A stretch of 64,000 bases of DNA from Mycolicibacterium alvei (GTDB lineage Bacteria > Actinomycetota > Actinomycetes > Mycobacteriales > Mycobacteriaceae): the NCBI RefSeq assembly GCF_010727325.1, contig NZ_AP022565.1:186001-250000 (forward strand), written 5' to 3'. The stretch's first letter is position 1. Every line of letters begins with the position of its first letter. This document shows, one piece after another, positions 42,532 to 51,293 of this stretch. The position numbers were made by a program, and so were the translations under genes. Below the pieces are notes generated by a model. That model was given only the letters and a program-made list of their open reading frames with translations. It had not been told where the DNA came from and did no database searches.

Positions 42532-43986
42532 TTACCTGATGCGGTAGTGGGCGGGGTCCGGGGTGGACAGCATGCGGGTGAGGGTGGCCCGATCGAAGGG
42601 CCACAGGTCGATGGTTCCGGCGTCGGTGAAGTACCACGAATTGCACCCGGTGTTCCACACCGTCGGACCGAGGCCGTCGGCAACCGCGGCGTTGAATTCG
42701 TCGGTGGCCTGCTCGGTGACCTCGACCTCGGAGAGTTCGGCGTTCGCAAACCGCTTGAGCCAGGCCACGATGTAGCCGGCGGTGAGTTCGGCGGAGTACT
42801 GCAGCGGGATCGATCCGGTCGGCGAGTTCGGGCCCAGCACGGTGAACAGGTTGGGAAAGCCGGGGATCGCCGTCATTCGATAGGCGCGTGGGCCTTTGAC
42901 CCACGCATCGTCGAGCGTGATGCCGTCACGACCCACGATGTTCATCGGGCGCATGTAGTTGTGCGCCTGAAATCCGGTGGCCAGCACCACGATATCCACG
43001 TCGTGGTGGATGCCGTTGGCGGTGCGGATGCCGGTTGCGGTGAACTCCTGGATGGGATCGTCGATCAGGGTGGCGTTGGGACGCTTGATGGCGCGGTAGT
43101 ACGAGCCCGAGACCACCTGCCGTTTGCACAGGGGTTCGTAGTCCGGGGTGAGCTTGGCGCGAAGTGCGGAGTCGCGGACCTGGGCAGCCAGGCTCCAGCG
43201 CGCATAGGACTGCACCAGCGTGCGCCGCCATGACGGTGTGGTGACGACGTCGGCGAGGATATTGGCTACCCACTGCAGGCGCCGGAAGAGAACGTCGTGC
43301 CATCCCGGTCGCCGGCGCAGCACCCCGGCAAGCACCGACGACTGGCGCAGCGACATCGGTGCCCACAGGATCCACTGCGGCGATCGGGCGAAGTGCAACA
43401 GCGTGCGGGCCTTCGGCTGCAACGCCGAAACCACCTGCACACCGGTCGATCCCGTACCGATCACCGCGATGCGCCTGCCCTCGGTCACCACCTCCGGATC
43501 CCACCGCGCGGTATGCATGATCTGTCCGCCGAAACTGTCCATGCCGGGAATCTCGGGTATCGAGGGGTGATGCAGCACGCCGGTGGCGCAGATGACGAAA
43601 TCCGCTGTCAGCGTGTCTCCGTCGCCGGTGGTGAGCGTCCACGACGTCGTGGTGCTGTCGTAACGCGCTTCGGTGACTTCGGTGTTGCACCGCAGATGGG
43701 TGTCGAGTCCGAAACGCTCGACGACGTCGCGGTGGTAGTGCTGGATGTCCTCACCGCTGGCCCAGATGTGGCTCCAGTTCGGTTTCGGTGCGAAGCCGAA
43801 CTGGTAGATCTGCGACGGTACATCGCAGGTGAGCCCCGGGTAGCGGTTCCAGTGCCAGACGCCGCCGACGTCGGAACCCTTCTCCAGGATCGTGAAATTC
43901 GTGAATCCGGCTTGTTTGAGCGTGTAGGCCGTGGCGATACCGGCCATCCCGGCGCCGGTGATGACGATGCGGACCTCTCGGCTCAT
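42532..43986 (-). CDS. Flavin-containing (Baeyer-Villiger-type) monooxygenase
   Basis: 484 residues. The FAD loop is GAGMAGI, with the adjoining DVGGVWHWNRYPG. The fingerprint FGGQIMHTARWDPE matches FxGxxxHTxxW(P/D). The NADPH loop is GTGSTGVQ. These features mark a class B flavoprotein monooxygenase, oxidising ketones or heteroatoms with NADPH and oxygen. It overlaps the upstream SDR by four bases, and an HSL-type hydrolase lies opposite. Together they suggest an alcohol-ketone-ester degradation route, controlled by the neighbouring TetR; the compound is unknown. Confidence 0.88.
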   Translation of the reverse strand: MSREVRIVITGAGMAGIATAYTLKQAGFTNFTILEKGSDVGGVWHWNRYPGLTCDVPSQIYQFGFAPKPNWSHIWASGEDIQHYHRDVVERFGLDTHLRCNTEVTEARYDSTTTSWTLTTGDGDTLTADFVICATGVLHHPSIPEIPGMDSFGGQIMHTARWDPEVVTEGRRIAVIGTGSTGVQVVSALQPKARTLLHFARSPQWILWAPMSLRQSSVLAGVLRRRPGWHDVLFRRLQWVANILADVVTTPSWRRTLVQSYARWSLAAQVRDSALRAKLTPDYEPLCKRQVVSGSYYRAIKRPNATLIDDPIQEFTATGIRTANGIHHDVDIVVLATGFQAHNYMRPMNIVGRDGITLDDAWVKGPRAYRMTAIPGFPNLFTVLGPNSPTGSIPLQYSAELTAGYIVAWLKRFANAELSEVEVTEQATDEFNAAVADGLGPTVWNTGCNSWYFTDAGTIDLWPFDRATLTRMLSTPDPAHYRIR

Positions 43987-44867
43987 CGTTTCGCCCCGGA
44001 ATCGGGCTGCGCGGCATGAGCTTTCGCCTGCCGGTCGATACGCTGCAGGTATGCGGACCGGCTCTGCTCGTCGAGTTTGGTCAGGGCGCGGCGGTCATCG
44101 ATCCTGGTACGCACTGCGTTCTGGAGCGCTTCGGGTACCAGGGCGTCGACGAGGGCCCAGCCGGGGGCGATCCAACCCGGTACCGACGTGCGGGCAGCTC
44201 GGGTGCGGACGGTCTTGAGGATCGCGCGGGCGACGGCATCGGGATCCACAGTGGGAAGGCCGCTTCCGAGTTGCACACCCGAGGTGAGCTCGGTGCGAAC
44301 CGCCGACGGCAGCACGGCCGACACGGACACCCCGGTGCCTGCGTACTCACGACGTGCAGCCAGTGAAGCGCCCAGTGCGGCGAACTTGCTGGCGTTGTAG
44401 GTGACCATGCCGGGAATCGGGATCATGCCCGCCATCGACGCCACATTGATGACGTGACCGCGGCCGCGGGCCACCATCGACGGGATCAGGGCGCGCATGC
44501 CGTTCAGGACGCCGCGCACGTTGACGTCGAGGATCAGGTCGGTCGTGGACTCGGTCTCGGCGTCGAACGCACCCAGCGGCATGACCCCGGCGTTGTTGAC
44601 CAGGATGTCGATGCCGCCCGATTCCCTGACGGCGTCAGCGACGAATCGATCCCACGACGACCGCCGCGTGACGTCGAGGTATGCCGCCCGGCAGCGGGGG
44701 AGGCCGGCTGCGATCGTCGCGGCCACATCCGCGTCGACATCGCCGAGCCACACCGTGGCCCCACGGGCGGAGAACAGCTCCGCGGTCTTGGCACCGATGC
44801 CGCGTGCAGCGCCGGTGACGATGACGACCGCCCCGTCCACCGACTCCTCCCGCCGTGAAAACCGCAC
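43983..44867 (-). CDS. Short-chain dehydrogenase/reductase
   Basis: 294 residues. The cofactor loop is TGAARGIG, the core NNAG, the catalytic Ser in NVASMAG and the YxxxK pair in YNASK. A C-terminal extension of about 60 residues, rich in Arg/Asp, goes beyond the 250-residue minimum. It is the first gene of an operon with the monooxygenase (ATGA overlap). A likely task is oxidation of an alcohol to the ketone that the monooxygenase then uses. The promoter region holds a palindrome at 44899-44923. Confidence 0.87.
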   Translation of the reverse strand: MRFSRREESVDGAVVIVTGAARGIGAKTAELFSARGATVWLGDVDADVAATIAAGLPRCRAAYLDVTRRSSWDRFVADAVRESGGIDILVNNAGVMPLGAFDAETESTTDLILDVNVRGVLNGMRALIPSMVARGRGHVINVASMAGMIPIPGMVTYNASKFAALGASLAARREYAGTGVSVSAVLPSAVRTELTSGVQLGSGLPTVDPDAVARAILKTVRTRAARTSVPGWIAPGWALVDALVPEALQNAVRTRIDDRRALTKLDEQSRSAYLQRIDRQAKAHAAQPDSGAKR

Positions 44868-44898
44868 GTCACGCCTCCCCTGAAGTCATCTCCCGATA

Positions 44899-44923
44899 AT
44901 TCAAATACTCACGGTATCTGAAT
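44899..44923. promoter_or_regulatory. Probable TetR operator between divergent SDR and tetR genes
   Basis: ATTCAAATAC (44899-44908), a 5-bp spacer and GTATCTGAAT (44914-44923) form a 9-of-10 inverted repeat. It lies 31 bp from the SDR start and 50 bp from the TetR start, a standard position for self-regulation and control of the SDR-monooxygenase operon. Confidence 0.65.
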
Positions 44924-44973
44924 ACTTTGAGTTGGTTCAATACCCAGAGTCCGCTTCGATCTATCATCGGCGC

Positions 44974-45609
44974 ATGCCGCGGCTGACCAGGGCTGAACGC
45001 CAGGAACGGACGCGGGCCGAGCTTTTGGAGGCCGCCAAGCAGCGCTTCCTGCGTCACGGCTATGCCGCCACGAGCCTCGAAGACATCGCCGACGACGCGG
45101 GTTTCTCAAAGGGCGCGGTGTACTCGAACTTCGGCAGCAAGCCCAACCTGTGCCGCGATGTCCTCGAGCTGATCCACCGTGAGAAGTTCGCCGAGATGGC
45201 CGAACTCGCGATATCCGACGCCGAGCTGGACACTCGTGTGGAGGCGTTGAGCGCCTGGCTGGAGCGCACCGCAGGCGATGTCGGCTGGACGATGCTGGAA
45301 CTCGAATTCGCGGTGCTGTCGCGGAACAATCCCGAGCTTTCGCAGATGATCACAGCCCTGCGCAACGAAGCCGCGCAGATGGTCCTCGACGTAGTCAGGT
45401 CGATGTCTGCCGAACTCGGCCTCACCGAAGCGCAACTGGTGAACAGCGACGTGGCCGCGAGCCTGGAGGACCTCGGGAGTCTGCTGCTCAGCGCCGGGAT
45501 CGGCCTGGGCATCCAGCGGGCCATCGATCCGTCCGTGCCTGCACGCCCGTTCACCGACGCCTTCGGACATCTGGTGAAACTGCTTGCCGCCCTGGGATCG
45601 CCGAAATAG
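44974..45609 (+). CDS. TetR-family regulator
   Basis: 211 residues. The N-terminal helix-turn-helix runs ELLEAAKQRFLRHGYAATSL to DDAGFSKGAVYSNFGSKPNL, typical of TetR. The C-terminal ligand domain is unremarkable. The start at 44974 (MPRLTRAER) is preferred to 44932, which would place coding sequence over the upstream region. It is divergent from the SDR/monooxygenase operon and followed after 15 bp by a hydrolase gene, so it probably controls both. Confidence 0.88.
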   Translation: MPRLTRAERQERTRAELLEAAKQRFLRHGYAATSLEDIADDAGFSKGAVYSNFGSKPNLCRDVLELIHREKFAEMAELAISDAELDTRVEALSAWLERTAGDVGWTMLELEFAVLSRNNPELSQMITALRNEAAQMVLDVVRSMSAELGLTEAQLVNSDVAASLEDLGSLLLSAGIGLGIQRAIDPSVPARPFTDAFGHLVKLLAALGSPK

Positions 45610-45624
45610 CCCGAAGGAGTTTGG

Positions 45625-46659
45625 ATGGTATTACCGGCCACCGCGCTGTCGACCCGACGTCCCAGTCGCAGATCCCGCGTGTGTTACGGCATCGCTCGCC
45701 GAACCCTTCTCACGCAGGTGCGTAGATCGGTTGCCTACCAAGGAGATCGATCCGTCGAGGACCGCCTCACCACGATCGGTCGCCGCATCAACGCGCTCGC
45801 GCGGCTCCAGCGCCTCCGCCCTCGGCGGGGGCTGCAGATCAGCCGCATCACGCTCGGCCATGTCACGATCGAGACCATCCGAACCGCAGCGTCGGCTCAG
45901 CGCCCGCTCGCCGACGGCGCCATCCTCTACCTGCACGGCGGGGGGTTCTTTCTGGGCGGTTTCGACACCCACTCGCACGTCGTGGTCGAGCTTGCCCGTC
46001 GGACCCAGCTTCCCGTGGTGCACGTCGAGTACCGACAGCACCCCGATGTCACGGTCGACGAGTCCGTGACGGACTGCCTGCGTGCGTTCCGCTGGCTTTT
46101 GGACCAGGGTGCGGAGCCGGCCAAGACGATAATCGCCGGTGACTCGGCAGGTGGATTCCTGGCGTTCGCAACCGTTCTCGCCGCCGAGTCGCAGGGGTTG
46201 GGTGTGCCGGCCGGCGTGGTCGGCGTCAGCCCGTTGCTCGAACTCGACGGTGAACGCCGATCCGGCCATCCCAATTTCGCCGCGGATCGGATGGGGATCG
46301 GACTTGCCCTGCCGATGATCGTCGAATGCGTCGGTCCGCGAACATCGGACGGCAACGCCCTGTCGCCGGTCAACGGAGTGCTCACCGATTTTCCGCCGAG
46401 CCTGATCATCGCGGCAGAATCGGAGGCGCTGCGTTGCGATGCCGAACGCATGCATGAGGTGCTGACCGATGCGGGACGGGCCAGCACTCTCAAGGTCTGG
46501 CCCGGTCAGCTCCACGCGTTCCCGGCATTCCTGCCGTTTCTGCCGGAGAGCCGTGAGGCACGAGACTGCATGGTGGAGTTCATTCAGGACTGTTTGGGCA
46601 CGAGCAAGCGCAGTGCCCCCGGTACGGCCGAGACCGACACCGGCAGCGGGGCCGCGTAA
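45625..46659 (+). CDS. Hormone-sensitive-lipase-family alpha/beta hydrolase
   Basis: 344 residues. The oxyanion motif is LYLHGGGFFLGG and the nucleophile elbow AGDSAGG; the triad is completed by an Asp around residue 250 and His in GQLHAFPAF. This family (Lip proteins) hydrolyses short-chain esters. It is coexpressed with the TetR gene. In a monooxygenase pathway it could open the ester or lactone product. Its 3' end overlaps the convergent kinase gene by 76 bp. Confidence 0.88.
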   Translation: MVLPATALSTRRPSRRSRVCYGIARRTLLTQVRRSVAYQGDRSVEDRLTTIGRRINALARLQRLRPRRGLQISRITLGHVTIETIRTAASAQRPLADGAILYLHGGGFFLGGFDTHSHVVVELARRTQLPVVHVEYRQHPDVTVDESVTDCLRAFRWLLDQGAEPAKTIIAGDSAGGFLAFATVLAAESQGLGVPAGVVGVSPLLELDGERRSGHPNFAADRMGIGLALPMIVECVGPRTSDGNALSPVNGVLTDFPPSLIIAAESEALRCDAERMHEVLTDAGRASTLKVWPGQLHAFPAFLPFLPESREARDCMVEFIQDCLGTSKRSAPGTAETDTGSGAA

Positions 46660-47483
46660 TCCCCGTCGGCGTAGGCGTTGATGCCGGGACATTCGACGTG
46701 AATTGTCTTGGCGCGCTTGGTCGTCACCTCGTCGAGGTCAACGTGGGTGCCCTTGAAAACGGTCGGGAACAGCCGGATCAACCGGGTGCGGGACGCCGAG
46801 GAGATCATCGTGACGTCGAGCAGTCCGTCCGAATGGTCGGCGCCGGGGCAGATCAACATGCCGCCGCCGTAGCTGCGGGTGTTGCCGAACGCCGCCAGGG
46901 TGAGGTCGGTGCGGATCTCCGGGCCGTCGTCGAACGTGAGCCGGAACGGCAGCAGTCGTAGCTTCGAGATCTCGGCGACCATCGCGACGTTGTAGCGCAT
47001 CCGGCCGTGCGGCCAGCGCATCCGGTTGGTCCGGTCGCTGACCAGGGAATCGAATCCCGCGGCCATCACGGTGCCGAACCACTTGACCGCACCCGACGTG
47101 TCGACGATGCGGCCGAGGTCGACGGTCTCGGTGTGACCGTCGACGACGATATCGGCGGCAGCCTCGGGATTGTCTGTCGGCAAACGGTATTCACGGGCAT
47201 GATCGTTACCCGTCCCGGCCGGGACGATACCGAGGGGGACATCACCGTTGGCCAGCGCCTGTAGCGCCAGTGAGATCACCCCGTCGCCGCCGACCACCAC
47301 GAGGGCGTCGGTGCCGCGGTCGAGAGCATCGTCGACCAGCCTGCGGGCGTGCGCGGCGTCGGTGCCGACGATCGCGCACACGTCGATGCCGCGCCGTTGC
47401 AGCTGCGCGACCGCCCGCTCGGCCGCATGCGGCGCGTTGCCGTGCCCCGACAACGGATTGGTCAGGACGGTAACCCGATTCAC
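46584..47483 (-). CDS. Diacylglycerol/lipid kinase (Rv2252-like)
   Basis: 299 residues from the GTG at 47483. The nucleotide motif is VVGGDGVISLAL and the second loop PAGTGNDHARE. The remainder shows the DAGK-like beta-sandwich with FGNTRSYGGGMLICPGADHSDG and INAYADGDY. M. tuberculosis Rv2252 phosphorylates diacylglycerol and contributes to phosphatidylinositol-mannoside synthesis; the same role is likely. The GTGA overlap with the upstream FAD oxidase indicates an operon. Confidence 0.87.
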   Translation of the reverse strand: MNRVTVLTNPLSGHGNAPHAAERAVAQLQRRGIDVCAIVGTDAAHARRLVDDALDRGTDALVVVGGDGVISLALQALANGDVPLGIVPAGTGNDHAREYRLPTDNPEAAADIVVDGHTETVDLGRIVDTSGAVKWFGTVMAAGFDSLVSDRTNRMRWPHGRMRYNVAMVAEISKLRLLPFRLTFDDGPEIRTDLTLAAFGNTRSYGGGMLICPGADHSDGLLDVTMISSASRTRLIRLFPTVFKGTHVDLDEVTTKRAKTIHVECPGINAYADGDYAAPLPVSVSAVPGALRLLVPKQS

Positions 47484-49093
47484 GGAATCAGCTTGCCCGG
47501 GTTGAGGATTCCGGCCGGATCGAGCGTGGCCTTGACGGCGCGCAGTACCTCGGCGCCGAGGTCGCCGATCTCCGCACTCATCCACGGGCGGTGGTCCGCA
47601 CCGACGGCGTGGTGGTGGGTGATGGTGCCGCCATTGTGGACCATGGCTTCTGACGCGGCCTTCTTGGCGGCCTGCCATTGTTCGATCGGGTTGCCGCGCT
47701 GGGCGGCGACGACCGTGAAGTACAACGAGGCGCCGGTGGGGTACACATGCGAAATGTGGCACATCACCAGGGCCGCCGTGCCGGATTCGGTGAGCGCGGT
47801 GGTCAGGGCCTCGGTGACCGCAGCCTTCAGTGTGGCCAGGTTGGACCACGTGGTGGCGGTCTCCAGCGTCTCGCACAAGGCGCCCGCGGCCAGCAGCGAG
47901 TCGCGTAGGTACGGCGCGTTGAACCGGCCGTGTTCCCAGGCCCGGGCCGGACCCTCACCGAGCGAGGTACCGCCGTGGGCTTCCAGGACTCCGCGGGTCT
48001 CCGCGTGGCGGCTCTCGGTGTGCGCCGCAGTGCCCTCGAACAGGGTGACGGCCAGGCAGCCGCCGGTGATGGTCTGCTCGCCGATGCTGTCGGTGGTGGC
48101 CAGGTTCACCCCGGTCTCGGCCTCGTCGGACAGTCGGACCACCGTCGGACCGGTGCCGGTCTGGGTGATGGCCCGCAGCGCCTCCGCGCCGGTGGCGAAA
48201 TCGGGGAAGGACCAGGCTTCGTAGCGCGTGGTCTCGGGCACCGGATGGACGCGAACCCGCACCCGGGTGATGACGCCGAACACCCCTTCGGAACCGAGGA
48301 GCAGTTGGCGTAGGTCCGGTCCGGCCGCCGAGGCCGGGGCCCGGCCGAGGTCCAGCGTCCCCGCCGGGGTCACGGCGCGCAGACCGCGGACCATGTCGTC
48401 GAATCGCCCGTAACCGGCTGAATCCTGACCCGAGGATCGGGTGGCGGCGAACCCGCCGATGGTGGCGAACTGGAAGCTCTGCGGGAAATGGCCGAGTGAG
48501 AAGCCCTGTGCGCCGAGTAACGCCTCGGCCTGCGGTCCGGTGAGGCCCGCGCCGAGTTCGGCCTCACCGGTCACCTTGTCGAGGCTGTGCAGCGCGTCGA
48601 GCCGGCGCAGATCGAGTGCGATGACCGTGGCGAAGTCACCGCGCAGCGGATCGAGGCCGCCCACCACGCTGGTCCCGCCGCCGAACGGGACGACCGCGAT
48701 CCGGTGATCGGTGCAGTAGGTCAGGATCTCGGCTATCTCGTTCTCGCTGCCCGGGAGCAGCACTGCATCGGGCGCATCTTGAACGCCGGAACCGTTGCGG
48801 CGCAACAGGTCCAGCGTGGACTTACCGCCGGCGTGCAGTAGCCGGGAGGGGGCGTCGGTACCGAGGTGCGCGGCACCGACGATGGCGGCGAGTGCCTCCC
48901 GGTCAGCATCGGGCAGTGCGGACGGCCGCAGCTGCACCTGCTCGGGCTTCGGCTCTGCGGCCGGCGCGGCGTCGACGCCCAGAGCCTGCTGGAGAAGGGC
49001 CCGGATTCCGTCGGAGAGCGGTTTGGCTGCGTTCGGGTCGCCCCAGGCATTCCACTTCATCGGAGGCAGAAACTGATCGGCCGGCTGAGTCAT
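47480..49093 (-). CDS. FAD-binding oxidase, alkyl-DHAP-synthase/glycolate-oxidase-like (Rv2251-like)
   Basis: 537 residues. The PP-loop FAD domain contains AVVPFGGGTSVVGGLDPLRGDF. A second FAD contact lies in GFAATRSSGQDSAGYGRFDD. The C-terminal cap ends with HHHAVGADHRPWMS and LDPAGILNPGKL. The VAO family includes alkyldihydroxyacetone-phosphate synthase and D-lactate/glycolate oxidases; the close layout to Rv2251 suggests the former group. Ether-lipid or glycerol metabolism would fit the neighbours glpD1 and the lipid kinase. Its ATG is 17 bp from the divergent TetR gene. Confidence 0.85.
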   Translation of the reverse strand: MTQPADQFLPPMKWNAWGDPNAAKPLSDGIRALLQQALGVDAAPAAEPKPEQVQLRPSALPDADREALAAIVGAAHLGTDAPSRLLHAGGKSTLDLLRRNGSGVQDAPDAVLLPGSENEIAEILTYCTDHRIAVVPFGGGTSVVGGLDPLRGDFATVIALDLRRLDALHSLDKVTGEAELGAGLTGPQAEALLGAQGFSLGHFPQSFQFATIGGFAATRSSGQDSAGYGRFDDMVRGLRAVTPAGTLDLGRAPASAAGPDLRQLLLGSEGVFGVITRVRVRVHPVPETTRYEAWSFPDFATGAEALRAITQTGTGPTVVRLSDEAETGVNLATTDSIGEQTITGGCLAVTLFEGTAAHTESRHAETRGVLEAHGGTSLGEGPARAWEHGRFNAPYLRDSLLAAGALCETLETATTWSNLATLKAAVTEALTTALTESGTAALVMCHISHVYPTGASLYFTVVAAQRGNPIEQWQAAKKAASEAMVHNGGTITHHHAVGADHRPWMSAEIGDLGAEVLRAVKATLDPAGILNPGKLIP

Positions 49094-49110
49094 GCGTTAC
49101 AGTATTACAC
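49094..49110. promoter_or_regulatory. 17-bp divergent promoter region between FAD oxidase and tetR
   Basis: Only CGTTACAGTATTACAC-like sequence separates the two start codons. The motif TTAC-AGTA-TTAC and the A/T-rich centre can supply overlapping -10 elements. At least one transcript must be leaderless or start inside the other gene. The TetR protein probably binds here. Confidence 0.5.
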
Positions 49111-49698
49111 ATGATGTCAATCAGTAACGAGAGATCGCTGAGCGACCAGATCTTGGATGCTGCCGCGAGCTGCGTGCTGGCCTTCGGCGTCGAGCGGGTG
49201 ACCCTGGCGGAGATCGCCCGCCGGGCCGGGGTCAGCCGCCCTACCGTGTACCGGCGCTTCCCCGACACCCGGTCCATCCTGGCCGCGCTGCTCACCGCGC
49301 GGATCGTGCGTGTTCTGGACGAAACCGTGAACCATGGGCCGGGCCGGGCAGCCCTGGTGGATCGCATCGTCACCGTGGCCGCGCGGCTGCGTCACGACGA
49401 GGTGATCACGGCGGTACTGCACTCCGCACCCGACGTGGCGATGGTCTACATCGCCGAGCGGCTGGGCACCAGCCAGCAGATCCTGATCGACGGACTGGCC
49501 GGCGAGCTCAAGCTTGCTCAGGAAGTGAGCGCCGACAACGACCGGGTCCGGGCCGGTGATCCGCGCCAGCTGGCAACCATGTGCCTGCTGATCACCCAGT
49601 CGGCGATCCAGTCCGCCCAGATGGTCGAACCCATCCTCGACGCCGATGCCCTGGCGGTCGAACTCACCCACGCACTGAACGGATACCTCGCCTCGTGA
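49111..49698 (+). CDS. TetR-family regulator (Rv2250c-like)
   Basis: 195 residues. The helix-turn-helix is ILDAAASCVLAFGVERVTLA followed by RAGVSRPTVYRRFPDTRSIL. Starts at 49111 and 49114 (two ATGs in a row) are both possible. It stands divergently to the FAD oxidase and overlaps glpD1 by four bases (GTGA), so glycerol or ether-lipid metabolites are plausible ligands. The order TetR-glpD1 matches Rv2250c-Rv2249c. Confidence 0.87.
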   Translation: MMSISNERSLSDQILDAAASCVLAFGVERVTLAEIARRAGVSRPTVYRRFPDTRSILAALLTARIVRVLDETVNHGPGRAALVDRIVTVAARLRHDEVITAVLHSAPDVAMVYIAERLGTSQQILIDGLAGELKLAQEVSADNDRVRAGDPRQLATMCLLITQSAIQSAQMVEPILDADALAVELTHALNGYLAS

Positions 49699-51242
49699 CC
49701 GGACCGACAGCACTCACCCGCACCAGGCGCAGCACCGAACTGGCCGCACTCGCCGACGGGCAACCGGTCGACGTCATCGTCATCGGCGGCGGGATCACCG
49801 GTGCGGGTATCGCGCTGGATGCCGCCACCCGGGGTCTGAGCGTGGCGCTGGTGGAGAAGCACGATCTGGCTTTCGGCACCAGCCGCTGGAGCTCCAAACT
49901 CGTGCACGGCGGGCTGCGCTACCTGGCCACCGGCAACATCGGGATCGCGCGCCGCAGTGCGATCGAACGTGGAATCCTGATGACCCGCAACGCACCCCAT
50001 CTCGTCAAGGCCATGCCGCAACTGGTGCCGCTGTTGCCGTCGATGGGCCGGGGGTCACGGGCGTTGGTGCGGACCGGATTCGTGGCCGGCGACGGGCTGC
50101 GCAGGCTGGCCGGAACCAGCGCGTCGACCCTGCCGCGGTCGGGCCGGGTGGACGCGCGTCGCGCCGTCGAGCTGACGCCGACCGTGCGTACCGAGGGTCT
50201 CGACGGCGGCCTGCTGGCCTACGACGGCCAGCTCGTCGACGATGCCCGCCTGGTGGCGGCCGTCGCCCGCACCGCCGCGCAGCACGGGGCCCGCATCCTG
50301 ACCCGGGTCTCCGCCAGTGACGCCGAGGCCACCTCGGTACGACTGACCGACGAACTGACCGGGGATTCCTTCGTCGCGACCGCGCGGGTGGTCATCAACG
50401 CCGCCGGGGTGTGGGCCGGCGATCTCGATCCGGCGCTCACCCTGCGGCCCAGTCGTGGAACGCATCTGGTCTTCGACGCCGCGGCATTCGGCAATCCCAC
50501 CGCGGCCCTGACCATTCCGATACCGGGGGCGCTGAACCGCTTCGTCTTCGCGATGCCCGAACAGCTCGGCCGGGTCTACCTCGGGCTGACCGACGAGGAT
50601 GCCCCGGGGCCCATTCCCGATGTGCCACAACCGACTCCGGGCGAGATCGACTTCCTGCTGGATACCGTCAACACCGCGCTGGCCACCGAGCTGACCACCT
50701 CAGACGTACGAGGGGCCTATGCCGGGCTGCGCCCACTGATCGACACCGGGGAGGGCAACACGGCCGACGTGTCCCGCGAGCATGCGGTGGTGGAGTCGGC
50801 GAGCGGGGTGGTCAGTGTCATCGGCGGGAAGCTGACCGAATACCGCTACATGGCCCAGGATGTGCTCGACCGGGCGCTGGCCCTGCGCGGACTCACGGCC
50901 GCAGGCTGCCGCACGGCCAACCTGCCGCTCGTCGGAGCCCCGGCCAATCCGGTGTCCACCCTGCGTTCCGAACATGTGCTGCCGTCCTCGCTGGTCGCCC
51001 GGTACGGAGCCGAGGCGCCCAACGTGATCGCCCGGGCGCGCTGTGCTCGGCCCACCGAACCGGTGGCCGAGGGAATCGACGTCATCCGTGCGGAATTCGA
51101 ATATGCCGTCACCCACGAAGGCGCACTGTGTGCCGACGACATCCTCGACCGACGCACCCGCATCGGGCTGGTCAGCGGCGACCGGGACCTCGCGGCCGAG
51201 GCGGCTGCCGAGATGATCGCCGAATTCGGCGATCACGAGTAG
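49695..51242 (+). CDS. glpD1: FAD-dependent glycerol-3-phosphate dehydrogenase
   Basis: 515 residues from a GTG that overlaps the tetR stop. The FAD loop is VIGGGITGAGIALDAATRG. The GlpD signature FGTSRWSSKLVHGGLRYL follows, and the C-terminal domain holds GGKLTEYRYMAQDV. It oxidises glycerol-3-phosphate to dihydroxyacetone phosphate at the membrane, feeding electrons to quinone. M. tuberculosis GlpD1 (Rv2249c) is the nearest remembered match. DHAP produced here could supply the neighbouring alkyl-DHAP-synthase-like enzyme. Confidence 0.92.
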   Translation: MTGPTALTRTRRSTELAALADGQPVDVIVIGGGITGAGIALDAATRGLSVALVEKHDLAFGTSRWSSKLVHGGLRYLATGNIGIARRSAIERGILMTRNAPHLVKAMPQLVPLLPSMGRGSRALVRTGFVAGDGLRRLAGTSASTLPRSGRVDARRAVELTPTVRTEGLDGGLLAYDGQLVDDARLVAAVARTAAQHGARILTRVSASDAEATSVRLTDELTGDSFVATARVVINAAGVWAGDLDPALTLRPSRGTHLVFDAAAFGNPTAALTIPIPGALNRFVFAMPEQLGRVYLGLTDEDAPGPIPDVPQPTPGEIDFLLDTVNTALATELTTSDVRGAYAGLRPLIDTGEGNTADVSREHAVVESASGVVSVIGGKLTEYRYMAQDVLDRALALRGLTAAGCRTANLPLVGAPANPVSTLRSEHVLPSSLVARYGAEAPNVIARARCARPTEPVAEGIDVIRAEFEYAVTHEGALCADDILDRRTRIGLVSGDRDLAAEAAAEMIAEFGDHE

Positions 51243-51293
51243 GCCGGCACGCACGGTGTGACCGCTCGCGAAACGGTGCGGCCACCGGGTCGG

